Origin: Flabesymbios commensalis
Lineage: Eukaryota; Annelida; Polychaeta; Terebellida; Flabelligeridae
NCBI GenBank assembly: GCA_964017125.1
Contig: OZ024902.1
Span: 55,538,791 to 55,602,790, forward strand
Length of the DNA: 64,000 bases
Reading direction: 5' to 3'
The notes under the pieces are model-generated. The model did not search any database and was not told the DNA's origin. It saw only the letters and a list, made by a program, of their open reading frames with translations. Of this stretch, positions 20,302-31,705 are shown piece after piece (position 1 is the stretch's first letter; every line of letters starts with the position of its first letter). Position numbers and translations under genes: made by a program.

Positions 20302-20523
20302 ACCCGGCAAACAAAAGTTGTTAACTAGCGTTGTTTCAATGCTAGGTCTAGGTCAGCATCAGTAAGGTTGGCCCAGAATTAATTAAACAATAATTAATTT
20401 GACATATATATCTGTGTTGTGTAAGCTTGGTCCCGACCAAAGCGAGACGTTGAGCCAATGTTGGTACACTGTTGAACCACAACCTACGGCGGCATACCAG
20501 CAGTGAGTCAATATCTGTGTGTG
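20302..20523. mobile_element. two decayed CAGCAAACAC-type MITEs side by side
   Basis: The first (20302-20432) has CCCGGCAAACAAAAG and TTGGCCCAGAATTAATT. The second (20434-20523) has CGAGACGTTGAGCCAATG and TTGGTACACTGTTG. Right ends are weak. Confidence 0.4.
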
Positions 20524-20869
20524 GTGAATACAGACCCTGTGTTTGTGACATCTTCACACAGCGCAGGGGTGCAGTGTATGGAGCTGTGTGCTACTATCGT
20601 TTGACAAGTGTTATTGATTCTGGCCTGACATTTAACCAGCGTGTTCTCAATGTCTAGTGTTAACAGGTTGAGTGCGTCGCGGTTTCCTGAAATGAATGAC
20701 CTTCAGGACTGTTTGAGTGTTTCTTGTGGCTGCTTAAAGAACACCGGCAAGTAGTTTACATTTGAGTGTTTCCCGTAGCTGCTTAAAGAAGACCGGCAAG
20801 ATGTGTGCAACTAATCACTAGAGTCTCTCTAATTGTTTGAGAAAAAAACACGATTTACAAAATATCACT

Positions 20870-20960
20870 TTTCAAGGCTTTTGAAAAATGATTTTCAAAT
20901 TCAAGGCCATTTAAGGCTTTTCAACAAACAAGGCACATGTGAACCCTGATATAAAACTAA
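20870..20960. mobile_element. hAT-like right-end fragment
   Basis: CAAGGCTTTTGAAAAATG and TTCAAGGCCATTTAAGGC precede CACATGTGAACCCTG. This resembles the end of the element at 13030-13577. Confidence 0.4.
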
Positions 20961-21041
20961 ACTGTGCTAACGTTAGACTATAGGCCCCTAACAATAATAG
21001 CGGCTGGCTAACACTAACACTGTTAAGTTATGTAAGTGTAA

Positions 21042-21064
21042 CATGATTGATTGATTGATTGATT
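21042..21064. repeat. (TGAT)n microsatellite
   Basis: About five uninterrupted TGAT units are present. Confidence 0.85.
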
Positions 21065-21498
21065 GAGACTCAAAAAGTCTTTCAGCTTATTGAAGGGCAT
21101 CGCTGTGCTAATACAGGAGCTCAACTCTCCGGAGGAAAGGAGAACAACCCACACTTAAATTCCCATTTCATATCTTGTTTTCTTACTTTTTCTATTCTTA
21201 ACATTTCCATTTTCTGTTCCCTATTATGCATTTACGGTATAGACTCCATCAAGAAAAAAAAGAAATTCAGCAAATTTTCTTAATCTCTTCCCCAGAATTT
21301 TCACTTGAAAGTTTCTCCCTTTTGATAGGCCTAACTACATGAACTAGTCTACATGAACTAGACTAGTCTAGTTAGTAGAAACTCGTGAAAAAATTCCCTT
21401 GTTTCCCTTTCCTCTTGTGATATTTCCCTTATTCCCATTTACTGATTATAGGATTAGATCACTTCCCAGTTTCAATTCACTCACCCCAACACGGCTCC

Positions 21499-22722
21499 AG
21501 GACATTTCGCACTATAGACGTTTCGCCCCCCCCCCCAAGACGTTTCGCACCCACCTTCAAAACGTTTCGCCCCCGTCCCAGTTTAAGACGTTTCGCCCCT
21601 ACTCCGGAAGACGTTTCGCCCCCCTATGTGAGACGTTTCGCCCCCCTATGTGAGACGTTTCGCCCCCTATTTAGACGTTTCGCCCCCTATTTAGACGTTT
21701 CGCCCCCTATTTAGACGTTTCGCCCTCTATGGAAGACGTCTCGTCCTGGGAAAGACGTTCCGCCACTCTTTAAATCAAGAACCCTTATGTGCGATTTTCG
21801 TCCCCATTCTTATAGGACATTCCGCCCCCATTCTTATAGGACAATTCGCACCCTGGGCAAGTCGTTTCGCCCCCGTTCTCACAGGACGTTTCGCACCTTA
21901 GAGAAGACATTTCGCCCCCGTTCTTATAGGACGTTTGCACCCTAGAGAAGACATTTTGCCCCCTCCCAAAATTAAGATACCTAGCCCCTATATTCTAAAA
22001 ATAAATAATCAGCCTTCAAATTTATATACGTTAATGTAATACAACTGACAATATTGCATTAAATTATTTATGTTCCAAGTTTAGGTCGGCGATCAGATCG
22101 ATAGCACAATAAATTGAGGTGGCTGAATCAAGGAATGAAAACGGTAAGTGATAGTAAATGCATGAAAAACAAGGTAGCCTAAGTGGGCACACACACATGT
22201 CTTTCCTAATAATAAATGGGACGGCAATCTTCACAATTGTATGCTGTTTTATGATTAGGGTGCGAAACGTCTTTCTTAAAAATAAATATATCATGTTGAT
22301 TTATTAACAGCAAGCGAAACGTCTTTACTAATTATGAAAAGGGTGCGAAACGTCTTTCCAAATCATGACTATAGGGGGCGAAACGTCTTTCTGATTAGGG
22401 GGCGAAACGTCTTTCCAAAATATAAAGAGGAGGTGAAACGTCTTTTATAATAATAAAATGGGTGCTTAAACGTCTTTCCTAAATATGATTTGTGGGCGAA
22501 ACGTCTTTCTGAAATATGGTTTGGGTGCAAAACGTCTTTCTGAAATATGGTTTGGGTGCGAAACGTCTTTCTGAAATATGGTTTGTGTGCGAAACGTCTT
22601 CCTGAATTATGAAGACGGGGGCGAAATGTCTTTCCTATTTATGAGGAAGGGGCGAAAAGTCTTTCCAAACATGTGTGCGAACTGACTATGTCTATGGGGC
22701 GAAAAGTCTGTGTACCCCCCAA
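21499..22722. mobile_element. foldback element with tandem-repeat arms (GACGTTTCGCCCC)
   Basis: The left arm (21499-21990) is a tandem array of GACGTTTCGCCCCC spaced 15-30 bp. The right arm (22255-22722) is the same motif inverted, GGGTGCGAAACGTCTTTC, with a steadier 31-bp unit. About 265 bp of AT-rich sequence separates them. Long inverted arms built of short tandem repeats define foldback elements. The sea urchin TU elements are a known example with a 15-bp outer repeat. Relationship to TU is an inference. Confidence 0.75.
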
Positions 22723-22839
22723 CAGGAGGCCTAAGTCTAACAGTTAGTCTAGCCTTCTGTATCTGTAATAACTAATACTGTATATTACGTGGCACTACGC
22801 AGTATTGTGCTATGAATTATTAGGCCTCAAGGCTATGAA

Positions 22840-22908
22840 GGCTATGAATTATTATTATATCATGAATGATAGGGCTTGTCATTCATGATATAATAACAAT
22901 TCATAGCC
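22840..22908. repeat. 30-bp-arm palindrome
   Basis: GGCTATGAATTATTATTATA and onward (22840-22869) pairs with 22879-22908 with one or two mismatches, round GGGCTTG-type loop sequence. Confidence 0.75.
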
Positions 22909-22974
22909 TTATGTGCATGCCAGTAGACCTACTCCACATTCACTGACATTGTGGATTTTTGGGGTCTCGCCGGA

Positions 22975-23280
22975 TGGAAACTGCGCCGCTTTCCAGACAT
23001 CTCGCATCATTGCCACTTCGTCCCCCTTTCACCAGAGGACGCTTCGCCGTCGCATTTGAATGAGACGTCTCGCATCATAGTCATTTCGCATCATAGTCAT
23101 TTGAATGAGACATCTCGCATCATAGTCATTTCGCATCATAGTCATCTCGCCCCCGTCGCATTGTAGCAGTATTAACCTTCCCACAGCTACAGGCCAATGA
23201 ACATAGTAATTATACTGATCTTTCGCCGTCGCATCATAGTCATTTCGCATCATAGTCACTTCCCCGTCGCATTATGACAT
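22975..23280. repeat. TCTCGCATCATAGTCATTTCGC tandem-like arm
   Basis: The motifs CATCATAGTCATTTCGC and GACATCTCGCATCAT are repeated about eight times, with a 100-bp interruption at 23165-23215. An inverted relative lies at 31590-31705. Both begin or end with GCGCCGCTTTCCAGACATC-like text. Confidence 0.7.
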
Positions 23281-23509
23281 GTTAGGTCTCCGCACAGGTA
23301 TATTAAAATTAGTAAGAGCAGAGATATTTTATACTGGTAATAGGCCTGATGTTGACAAAGGACTCTCGTGTGGCAATATAAAGAATGAATTAACCAGAAG
23401 CACCAGATATAATTATATCATTTATAGCTATGGGATAAGCTTAAGAAGGCAAATTTAATAAAAAAAAACGTGAGAATGGTATTAATGTCCACATGTATAT
23501 CTGTAGGCC

Positions 23510-23550
23510 TCTATGTCTGTCTGTCTGTATGTCTGTCTGCTGGTCTGTGA
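23510..23550. repeat. (TGTC)n microsatellite, impure
   Basis: TGTCTGTCTGTCTGTATG and onward is a short imperfect tetranucleotide run. Confidence 0.7.
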
Positions 23551-23706
23551 TAATTTGTTATTTACATCTCAGGATAATGCATACCAGGTAGTGACAAAGG
23601 CAAATGATGTCTACATGCACTATAGTAATGTGAATTAAACAGGTAAAAATGTCTATAATGTATACATATTAAATCATATCACCCAGTTCATTATTACCTA
23701 CGTACT

Positions 23707-23816
23707 CAGCCAACACGTACGAGACGTTTAACCAATGTAGGTTTAATGCTGGTCCACCGTCTGAGACGCTGGCCCAACATTAAACCAGCATTGGTTAAAC
23801 GTCGCGTGTCTGCTGT
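23707..23816. mobile_element. CAGCAAACAC-type palindromic MITE, well paired
   Basis: Arms GACGTTTAACCAATG and CATTGGTTAAACGTC fold round CACCGTCTGAGACGCTGG. The outer ends are CAGCCAACACG and GTGTCTGCTG. Confidence 0.85.
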
Positions 23817-23819
23817 GTA

Positions 23820-25240
23820 TTACCTGGTGAGGCGTGCACAAACACTGAAATAACACCACTGCCATCGATTGATTATAAACCCTATAGTCTGTGCAACAGA
23901 ATAAAGTAACTGGAATAATAACTACATTATACCAGGATTCACCTTTCACCGTGGTGGATGCTTTTTCGCTCTCATATCAATATTTACCGTTTTTAGTCGA
24001 TTTTTTTTACATATTCACTTACTTTGTATGATGGGGCGATTTTATTTTCAGACGATTATTCAATTCAGTGTGATTACTGGCTGTGAAATGAGAAAATAAA
24101 AAAACATCTCCCCAAAATTCCGCCCAGCATGTTTGTTGATCTTTCCTCTTGTGCACATGGGCTGTTATCCTGGTACTTTGGCTCAGCCCACTCATTTTAA
24201 AAGGTGCCGAGGGTTATCTCCCGGCTGGGTGGCGCGGGGGTCTACATTCTCATTTTCTATACCATTGGCGTATTAAACAAACGGGTCATTCTCATGCTAC
24301 GCTAGCAATTTAAGCATTCTAAATGGAAATAGTTTGGAAAACTATTTAATGTAAAGTAAATAGACTATGACAATCAACGCTTGTTTTGCACGCATGGTAG
24401 CACACACAAAATATATATATAATATATTTCTATGGATTTATCAGATAAAGGCATCTAGGCCTATTTGCCGTGATGCCCTCTCCAAAATGTGCCTGTTCCC
24501 GTTGTAGCCTAAACTTCCAGGCACATTTGGGACTATATAAGGCCTATCTGGTATCAGTTATGTGCCTTTATAATAGGTTGTAGCTTTTTATGTAGCTCAT
24601 TTTATGATTATGAGAAAAGTAGCAGACTTTAATTCATATTTTTGTATACATAGGGCCTACCGGCTATACCGAAAAGACAAATATGGAAAATATCAGAAAC
24701 TGTTATAGCCTGCATGAATAACAAAATTACCGGTAATGAGGCCCTAGATCTATGTATAAAACAATTTTTTTGGGTTGACATTTTTTATAAGGAAAAGTTA
24801 GGCCCTACGGAGATAATATTAATTATAATAGGCCTATATAAATTATTAGGCCTTACCTACATTTTATTTTTCATAATAATTAGAACACCCCCTGTAAGTG
24901 ATTAGAGGGGGGTGGTGGAGTATTAGATTAGGCTATTATTTAATTATCATATATAATGTAAACTACATGCTATATCGTGGGTTTTATTTTCAAATCAGGG
25001 GTGCACTGAGCGTTTATTTGAATCTGGGCCTTATTAGATTGAATACGGTATAACTAAACCTTTAAAAAATCACAAAGAAATTCCTGACTGTACACTTATC
25101 TTATACACGTGTGATTCTCTTTATATAAACTCAATTTTTATCATGTACATATGGTGGTCCGAGCGTGATAAACAGTGAGATATCAGAGTGACTAAAAATA
25201 CCACTGTGTTGGAAAGCGAGAGACCCTTGAAGATGCGACA
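23820..25240. other. no recognised gene
   Basis: There is no supportable coding exon. A GC-richer patch at about 24180-24245 (CTCCCGGCTGGGTGGCGCGG) stands out from its AT-rich surroundings. It could be promoter-like for a minus-strand transcript, but this is speculation. Confidence 0.3.
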
Positions 25241-25248
25241 CTGTAGGC

Positions 25249-25535
25249 TAGCCCCAGTGGCTGAAACAGGTTTCAGCCACAGATTGACTGCATACGAAAT
25301 CGTGGGACATTTCTTTGACTGTCATATCGGAAAATACAGGCCATGATCAGGTCGAAAATAATTTTTTTTAGAATCAGCAACATTTCAGTTCCATGCCGGC
25401 ATGCTCAGCTCAGTGGTCGCACAGTCACTAAAAAGTCATTGACATTTATCGGACCTTGGGGTCGCGTTCTCTCTCAGTCTCCGCCTTGTTGAATTTTTCG
25501 GGTAAAGCAAATACATCAATCCACGGCCTGGGAGG
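25249..25535 (-). mobile_element. Helitron-like non-autonomous element, copy 1
   Basis: Read on the minus strand it ends with the hairpin GTGGCTGAAACCTGTTTCAG followed by CCACTGGGGCTA. A short terminal hairpin upstream of a CTRR-type end is the Helitron 3' signature. Copies lie at 28181 and, inverted, at 50505. The 5' end is not defined. Confidence 0.5.
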
Positions 25536-26404
25536 GGACGACAAGGCCAACTGTAGGCCTGCAAGAGAGGCTCCAGAAACCCAGATGACGAAAAATAAGA
25601 GACACAGTGATTTACAAGCAAGACGGAATTATCATTTATTTTCAAAGAAAAGGAAGAGATAAAAAACTAATAGCTAATGGTACAAATTTGCCATTTTCAG
25701 GGAACCACCGGGGCGCCCCTCTGCCTCCCGGAGATTGAATAGTGCCCCCCCCCCCCTAACAGTTATGTTGACTATAATTATATACAGTAGATCCTGTCAC
25801 CAACGACCTTGCTTCTGCCAGACAAAAAAAGTCGTTGGTGGCAGAAAGTCGCTGGTCACAGGAATGGGTTTTTGCTGTAAAAATTGCGAGTGCGGCGCCT
25901 GGCTCAATGTCGGGCTAATGACGGCGACATTCAACCACCATTGACTGGTGATCATTGTGTATCAAAGCACGCGGTTGCGGCAACATTTCAATGCCTGTTC
26001 TAATATCACTGATTATGACGGTGTTTTTCAGAATGGCCACTAGCTACGCTAATCACGCTAACAGAGCACACGTTATATAAGTCCAGGTATCTTCTGACCC
26101 TTTACAGGCATGAGGCGTTGTATATTCACATTAAATGTGTCACTATAGGACAGGAAATGTAGCCCTGTGAGCGCCACAGTTGTGGTCATGTTACACCTGC
26201 TTACTTGGTCTAATATATTGAAATTGTTTTTACATGATCGTTAGGGTTCAAATAAGTCCTGATCCTGATATAATTGAATCGTGTTATACATGACAGAATT
26301 GATCATATAACGATAAAAAATTATCATAGTGCTCATATTTGCATGTTTCTAAGACCTATTACAGCTATGTAAATTGGTCACACTTGGTCGGACGTACACC
26401 GTCG

Positions 26405-26499
26405 CCAACAGACAAGACGTTGAATCAATGTTGGTTTAACGTTGGTTCACCGTCTACGACACTGGACCAACGTTAAACGTCTTGTGTCAGCTGGGTATA
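26405..26499. mobile_element. CAGCAAACAC-type palindromic MITE, shortened right arm
   Basis: The copy runs from CCAACAGACAAGACG to ACGTCTTGTGTCAGCTGGG, centre CACCGTCTACGACACTGG. It is inserted within the pogo-like element. Confidence 0.75.
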
Positions 26500-26619
26500 T
26501 GTGGACGGACCTCACTGATATAGAACGTTCGGTATGTGTGAATACGTGGACGGCTCATTAAGGCAGTGTATTGTATTAAACATGTTAAAGTGACTGTGGG
26601 ATTAGTTGTCATGCTATGT

Positions 26620-26677
26620 CCCGACGCGATGTTGTTCTAATGTTGGCCAACCCTGCATCAACGTCTCGTGCCAGCTG
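26620..26677. mobile_element. CAGCAAACAC-type MITE remnant
   Basis: CCCGACGCGATGTTGTTC is joined directly to ATCAACGTCTCGTGCCAGC. The centre has been lost. Confidence 0.5.
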
Positions 26678-26685
26678 TATAGTCA

Positions 26686-26792
26686 CCCAGTGTACATGAG
26701 GCATTGACCCAATGTTGCTTTAATGCGGGCCGACGTCGAAGACAGTGGGCCAACATTAAAACAACATTGGGTCAACGTCTTGTGTTTGCTGG
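26686..26792. mobile_element. CAGCAAACAC-type palindromic MITE, intact
   Basis: Arms TTGACCCAATGTTGCTTTAA and TTAAAACAACATTGGGTCAA are almost perfect complements round CGACGTCGAAGACAGTGG. TCA lies on both sides, a possible 3-bp target duplication. Confidence 0.85.
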
Positions 26793-27664
26793 TCAGTGAA
26801 GACGCGTCTCATGTCTGGAGAGGGGTGTAATGTGTATAACGTAATTATGTCGACGCCGCTGCGGCTTTGTCTACAGCCAAACACACAACTGAATAGCAGT
26901 TGACATTTAGTGTGCTATAGACAATATTATTTGTATAATTAATCATGGCGTATCTTCTTACTACATTCCCTGAACAATTTAATACGATTGTATTTTAAAA
27001 CATGTTTAATAAGCGCTATGCAAAATAAACAATATTATATACGTTTCGACCAATGCGAGCATTACATTGATTCATAGGGCATATCTTTAGTTGATCATTG
27101 GACATGGAGGGTTGGATGATTTCCTACCGGCGCGAGGTGATATTGCTGTGCAGTAACATCTACCGTCTGAGGCAGAAAGGCCTCTTGCGACAACAGCCTG
27201 ATCTTCCAGCGTTATACCTCTCTGTTAACCATGATATCAACACAGTCAGATCTGACATGCAGTGGTGTTTGTTCATCAATGTGTCCAAAAGTCTTATGAC
27301 GAAAAAAGTTGAGGTCGTTGGACACAAGTAATATAATGACCTTCTGCCAGTTATTTGAGGTCGCAAGTCGCGTTAGACAGAAAGTCGTTGATCACAGGTC
27401 GTTAACTATAGAAAAATGTTCCGTGCAAGAAAAAAAAGTCGTTGGAGACAAAAGGTCGTTGATGACAGGGTCGTTGATGACAGGATCTACTGTATAGTTA
27501 ATTTAACTGCCTGCAGTGAGTCCCATATGGGTGACTTGAAGTCCCGGGAGCGTGGGGACTTCCGAACAACTTCGGAACTTGAAGCGTCCAGATATAGATT
27601 ACTTGAAGTAGAAATATTTGGTTAATAGATCTACCATTATAATGGAATAAATAAAAATATTCTT

Positions 27665-27782
27665 TTGTTGTTGTGGGTCGAGGGGGTTGTGGGTCTAGGA
27701 TCGAGGGTTTGTGGGTCGAGGGGGTTATGGGTCGAGGCTTGAAGGTCGAGAGTTGTGGGTGAGGGTTCGAGGATGTCAAGGG
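27665..27782. repeat. GGGTCGAGGGGGTT minisatellite, short
   Basis: Seven or so variants of GTGGGTCGAGGGGGTT are found in about 118 bp. The minus-strand open frame with PSTHKPS/DPQ repeats is a by-product. Confidence 0.7.
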
Positions 27783-28180
27783 GGATTTGAAGATAACCTG
27801 CGATTAGGAACATAAAAAAATTGCCGAGCATAGCCCGTGGGATTACAGCTCAAAAGGCCTACAAATTTGCCCAAGAAGCCCCTCCTTTTCAGGCGAGGTT
27901 TCGAATCATTGATTCAAAATATTTACTTCTTTGGTTAATTTACATCATGGGGGTAGGCCTACAACCTGTGCACAAAGACCAAGCACCTACTAACTAATCA
28001 ATTAAAAGAAACTAGCCCACCACCCAATTTTAGCCAAATTCAAACTTTGCAAGGAGTATCAAGATTCTTTCAGTTTATGTTATTTTTTATTGTTGAAATG
28101 CTTTAATCTAATGATATTTTAGCAATTCAAACTTTTAATGTACCAGCAAGTTTCGACTTTTGTAGGTGGACTGGTACCTT

Positions 28181-28395
28181 TAGCCCCAGTAGCTGAAACA
28201 GGTTTCAGCCACAGATTGACCCCGTACAAAATTAGACGATCATATCAAAAACTTGCCCTCGAATAATCAGGTCGAAAATAGTTTTTTTCATAGAATCAGT
28301 AACATTTCAGTTACATGCCCGCATGCTCAGCCCACAGCCCGCGTAGTCATTGAAAAGTCGTAATGGACATTTTTCAGGCCTTGGGGTCGAGATTA
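28181..28395 (-). mobile_element. Helitron-like non-autonomous element, copy 2
   Basis: It has the same minus-strand 3' hairpin (GGCTGAAACCTGTTTCAG) and ends ACTGGGGCTAAA. It aligns with copy 1 through GGTCGAAAATA and CATGCCCGCATGCTCAGC. It is shorter at its 5' side. Confidence 0.5.
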
Positions 28396-28759
28396 CTTTG
28401 AATGATTTAGGCCAGGCTCTCTGGTATTTTTGTCACTCTCGCTTTTCATAATCATGATAATTGCTGCTTTTCTTGGCTCTCTTGTATTTTTTCACTCTCC
28501 ATTTCGCTTTCCAGCCTTTTGTGACTGAAAAAAATTGCGTCGCCGAATAATAGCCCTGTTTCATCTGCAGTAGAGGATGTGAACCGTGTGAGGTGCGATT
28601 ATAATGCTCATCAGTTATTGGACGTATATCCATTATGCTTGGTCATCAATAATCAAAGACATTATAAATATATTTTTGACCGTTTAGGCTATAAAATTAT
28701 GTCAACTTTGACATATTGGTCATTTTGTTTTCTTTATTTCTTTATAAGTTTTTTGATGC

Positions 28760-28925
28760 GGCGCAAATCGGTTATAAATACGTTTCTGTCATCATTATCC
28801 CACGAATTTGAACAGTTTGGGTCACTGCATGTGTGTACCAAGGAAAAATATCGGCCGCAGCGGGACTCGAACCCGATACACCCGTGCCCTGAATTAGCCA
28901 ATGAGCCTGGCGCCACAATATACCA
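28760..28925 (-). mobile_element. tRNA-derived SINE
   Basis: On the minus strand, GGCGCCAGGCTCATTGGCTA (A-box region TTGGCTAATTCAGG) and GGGTTCGAGTCCCG (B box) lie 30-odd bases apart, as in a tRNA gene. A non-tRNA tail follows (GGTACACACATGCAGTGACC). The arms do not give a normal cloverleaf, so a SINE head is more likely than a tRNA gene. The 204-residue frame across this region is spurious. Confidence 0.7.
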
Positions 28926-29021
28926 ATACTTTGTATTGTCAACATCAATCAATCACCTATATTATATAGGCTATGTCGGTCACTTATTAAGTGAATTTCT
29001 GGCGATATATATTGGCCTATG

Positions 29022-29135
29022 CCCAGCAAACTTATGCAAACTTATGAAACGTTGGACCAATTTGCAACGCTGGTTTAACATTGGACCAGCGTTGCAGACA
29101 GTAAACCACCGTTGGGCAACGTCTCATGTTTGCTG
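29022..29135. mobile_element. CAGCAAACAC-type palindromic MITE
   Basis: It runs from CCCAGCAAACTTATGC to CGTCTCATGTTTGCTGG, centre ATTGGACCAGCGTTGCAGAC. Confidence 0.75.
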
Positions 29136-29139
29136 GCCC

Positions 29140-30516
29140 ATGCGTCATCACCAAATAGGCGTGTTTTTTTTATCTTTATATAAAAGCTATTGAATTCAAC
29201 ATCTATAAGTAGGCTAGATATCTTAATTCAATTGGTGTAGAGCTATTTTGTTATGTTTATGATGAAATTACCAGTAGGCCTAGCCTATATTGCACCGTTG
29301 TAGAAAATAGTTTCATTCTATTCACTTATCTTGTTCAACATTTTGCTAATTGTTGCTTACCAGTTATACATAGGCCTATACTATATTAAATCTAATCGAA
29401 TCAATAAAGTCTATAAAATGTTTATATACAAACATATCAACTTTATACAGTGATAATAAAAATAAATAAAGTAAGGCACTTTACATTATATTGGCATGGA
29501 TTTATTGTTTGAAAGGAAGTGAAATGAAATCAATGATTATGTTCACTTCCCATTTACCATGTTCACATTGAGTAATAGCCTACATCTGTGATTGCCGCTA
29601 AATAGGTAAATATTATTTTACAACAATATTCAACTATTGAAACTGATAATTGAAAAGTAATTGCGCGATCAAATTGCACATGGAGGTAATGCTACCCACT
29701 CTTCAGGAGCCCCAGCCACCCCTCACCTGCAAGGCGTGCTAATCAGTTCATGCGGGTACCTGCATACACAATAAGCTAAGTGGATCACAGAGCCTGATTG
29801 ATATACAACGCACCTGCATACCTAACAATTAAAACAACCTGCTCAACCCGTCGGGCCTAATTGACTTGTACACGTGTGAACGGCTGCAGTGAACATAACT
29901 TGTTTATTTGGTTGAGTGGCGGACCGTAACTATATCAAGTAATAATTTAACCCTTTCCATCTGTGGCATTATTCAAACTAATCAAATGAAAATAAGTTGT
30001 GTTATGGTAGAACATATGTTTTATACTGACTCAAAGTTTTAGGTCAATATTGTGAGTACTTTCCACGTAAAAAGCGAATCAGTAACACCATATGATCCCC
30101 CTAAAATGCGATTTTTAATGTGAATGCCACTATAATAACCATATTTTTCCACAGGGTTGCTGGATGAGCATTGTTTGTTTGCAACTATTACCTATATAAC
30201 TATAAAAATCGTCATTGCTGACTTATTGATCAGTCATCGCTAAGTTATTGCTGAAAGATGTTATAATCACTAACTGTAAACATTTGGTTAAACGGTAGCC
30301 TACAGTTGATCCTCAAAGGTGTGCACAATGACTACGAAAACACCACTGCCACTGATCGACAACGGCTACTTTAGGCGCTATGTCAACAGAGTACCAATAT
30401 AATAATATTAACATGATCGATATTATTCACAATAATATTCTGCCAAATTATAGAGTAACATTTATTGCTGTGGGTAGCTACTTGAGCGTCTGCGACCATT
30501 AGGCCCCTATAGCCTC
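29140..30516. other. no recognised gene
   Basis: Only a lone TTAA-CCCTTTCCATC left end of the piggyBac-like family (29947-29961) is seen. Confidence 0.35.
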
Positions 30517-30520
30517 TTAA

Positions 30521-30720
30521 CCCGCTAAGCGTTTTTAATCCATTTTATTAGCAGATCATATCGCTGTTATCAATAAATTCTTGCTGTTATTGAGAATGAA
30601 ACGAGCGTTTCAACATCAACATTAGCAAATATTAGGTCTCAAATTACCAAATGTTTGTAATTTCCCCCGACTTGAAGCTATGGGTCGCGGCAGCGACACA
30701 GCTTCAAGTTGGTGATACTA
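30521..30720. mobile_element. TTAA MITE fragment with internal hairpin
   Basis: TTAA (30517-30520) precedes CCCGCTAAGCG. The hairpin at about 30667-30712 pairs GACTTGAAGCT with AGCTTCAAGTT round GGTCGCGGCAGCGACA. A possible far end (AAGGGATTAA) is at about 30950. Confidence 0.6.
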
Positions 30721-31378
30721 AATCTTCGAACATAATTATAGCGCTATAATGTGTGAAAATCATCACACGATATAATATAGCCTACCTAACAATCAATGGT
30801 AATAGCTTCAATACTTATCATAATATAAATATAAGTTTAAGGACTCATGGCTCCACAAAGAAACGCGCATGAGATTATTGAGTTAGCTAGACTAGGACAC
30901 GATTCAGGGTTGTTGAGCATCATTTTTCTCACTTGCAATTTCAAGTGGTTAAGGGATTAAAGTACATATCTCAGCGCCTTATGAGTTACGATGTAATTAA
31001 TATAACATATCAGCACATGGGAATCATCTATAATCAATCACTTTTAAATATGTTATATTAATGTATAGGCAATATAATTAACACCCGGAAAGATCATTTT
31101 GCAGAGCCTACTCAAAGAAGATAGCGCTATTATATACAATTTGTTGACGCCTCTTGTGCTCTGAAGGTGGGAAGCCATTTAGGATGTCAGTCTTAATTTT
31201 AAAGAACCCAACACCTGAGGTGGCGACGCACTCCAGTGGCCAATCATCTTGTCGAATACCCCCTTATGGCTTCTTTACACGGTTTTCTGGTACCTGGGAA
31301 ATTGAAATTCAGACATTCCAGTTTTTAATCAGGAATTGTCGCATCTCCGAAGTACTGAATAGTTGAATATTTGACATT

Positions 31379-31487
31379 ATGGCGAGTCATCATTTGTGTG
31401 TTGCATGCAACAGTGTCGTCAGACCTAGACAAGAAGCATTAGAGTGTGACCAGTGTAAGAAATGGCAACACAGAACGTGTAAAACAG
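31379..31487 (+). CDS. first coding exon of a PHD-like zinc-finger protein (orphan)
   Basis: ATG at 31379 opens MASHHLCVACNSVVRP and continues to CDQCKKWQHRTC before a donor GTTAGT. Zinc ligands are C7, C10, C23, C26, H31 and C34 (CxxC-x12-CxxC-x4-HxxC). This is the start of a PHD/RING-like finger and resembles the N-terminal finger of FLYWCH/MULE-transposase-type proteins in invertebrates (my recollection, not a search). The rest of the finger and protein were not found downstream in the window, and a repeat arm (31590-31705) interrupts the would-be intron. It may belong to a host gene or a transposon. Confidence 0.55.
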
Positions 31488-31589
31488 GTTAGTACTTTTA
31501 TATTTACCTGAACCGCATGTCCGTAGAATTTTGTTAAATATAAGCATCGGTCGTTATTTAGAATCGTACATGGAGGCCCACCCAGTATG

Positions 31590-31705
31590 TGAAATAATGA
31601 CGGCGAAATGACTATGATGCGAAACGTCCAACCACGGGGGCGAAATGACTATGATGCGGAGTGGCAATAATGCGAGATGTCCGGAAACCACTGCGCCTAG
31701 GGCCA
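31590..31705. repeat. inverted relative of the 22975-23280 arm
   Basis: The reverse complement reads GACATCTCGCATTATTGCC, then GCATCATAGTCATTTCGCC, matching the left arm at 22989 and onward. The outer edge GCGCAGTGGTTTCC also matches. Confidence 0.7.

Larger units (their letters stand above)
25785..27492. mobile_element. pogo/Tigger-like non-autonomous DNA transposon, 1.7 kb
   Basis: The inverted ends are CAGTAGATCCTGTCACCAAC and, reversed, CAGTAGATCCTGTCATCAAC. TA lies on both sides (25783-25784, 27493-27494). Subterminal GTCGTTGG/GTCGTTGA motifs recur at both ends. The interior shows no transposase that I recognise. An unassigned 77-residue frame is at 27098-27331. Three palindromic MITEs are inserted in it. 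Confidence 0.75.

Noticed and set aside
21499-22722. GACGTTTCGC arrays as CRISPR repeats
   Set aside because: Spacing varies from 15 to 31 bp, the intervening text is itself repeated, and orientation flips in the middle.
27098-27331. 77-residue frame inside the pogo-like element as a transposase
   Set aside because: No helix-turn-helix or DDE motif is visible, and the opposite strand is open too.
28853-28922. Functional tRNA gene on the minus strand
   Set aside because: A and B boxes are present but acceptor and anticodon arms do not pair well, and a SINE-type tail follows.
28579-29193. Longest open frame in the window (204 residues, plus strand)
   Set aside because: It runs across a minus-strand tRNA-SINE and a palindromic MITE, has no domain, and its C-terminal part is the MITE translated.
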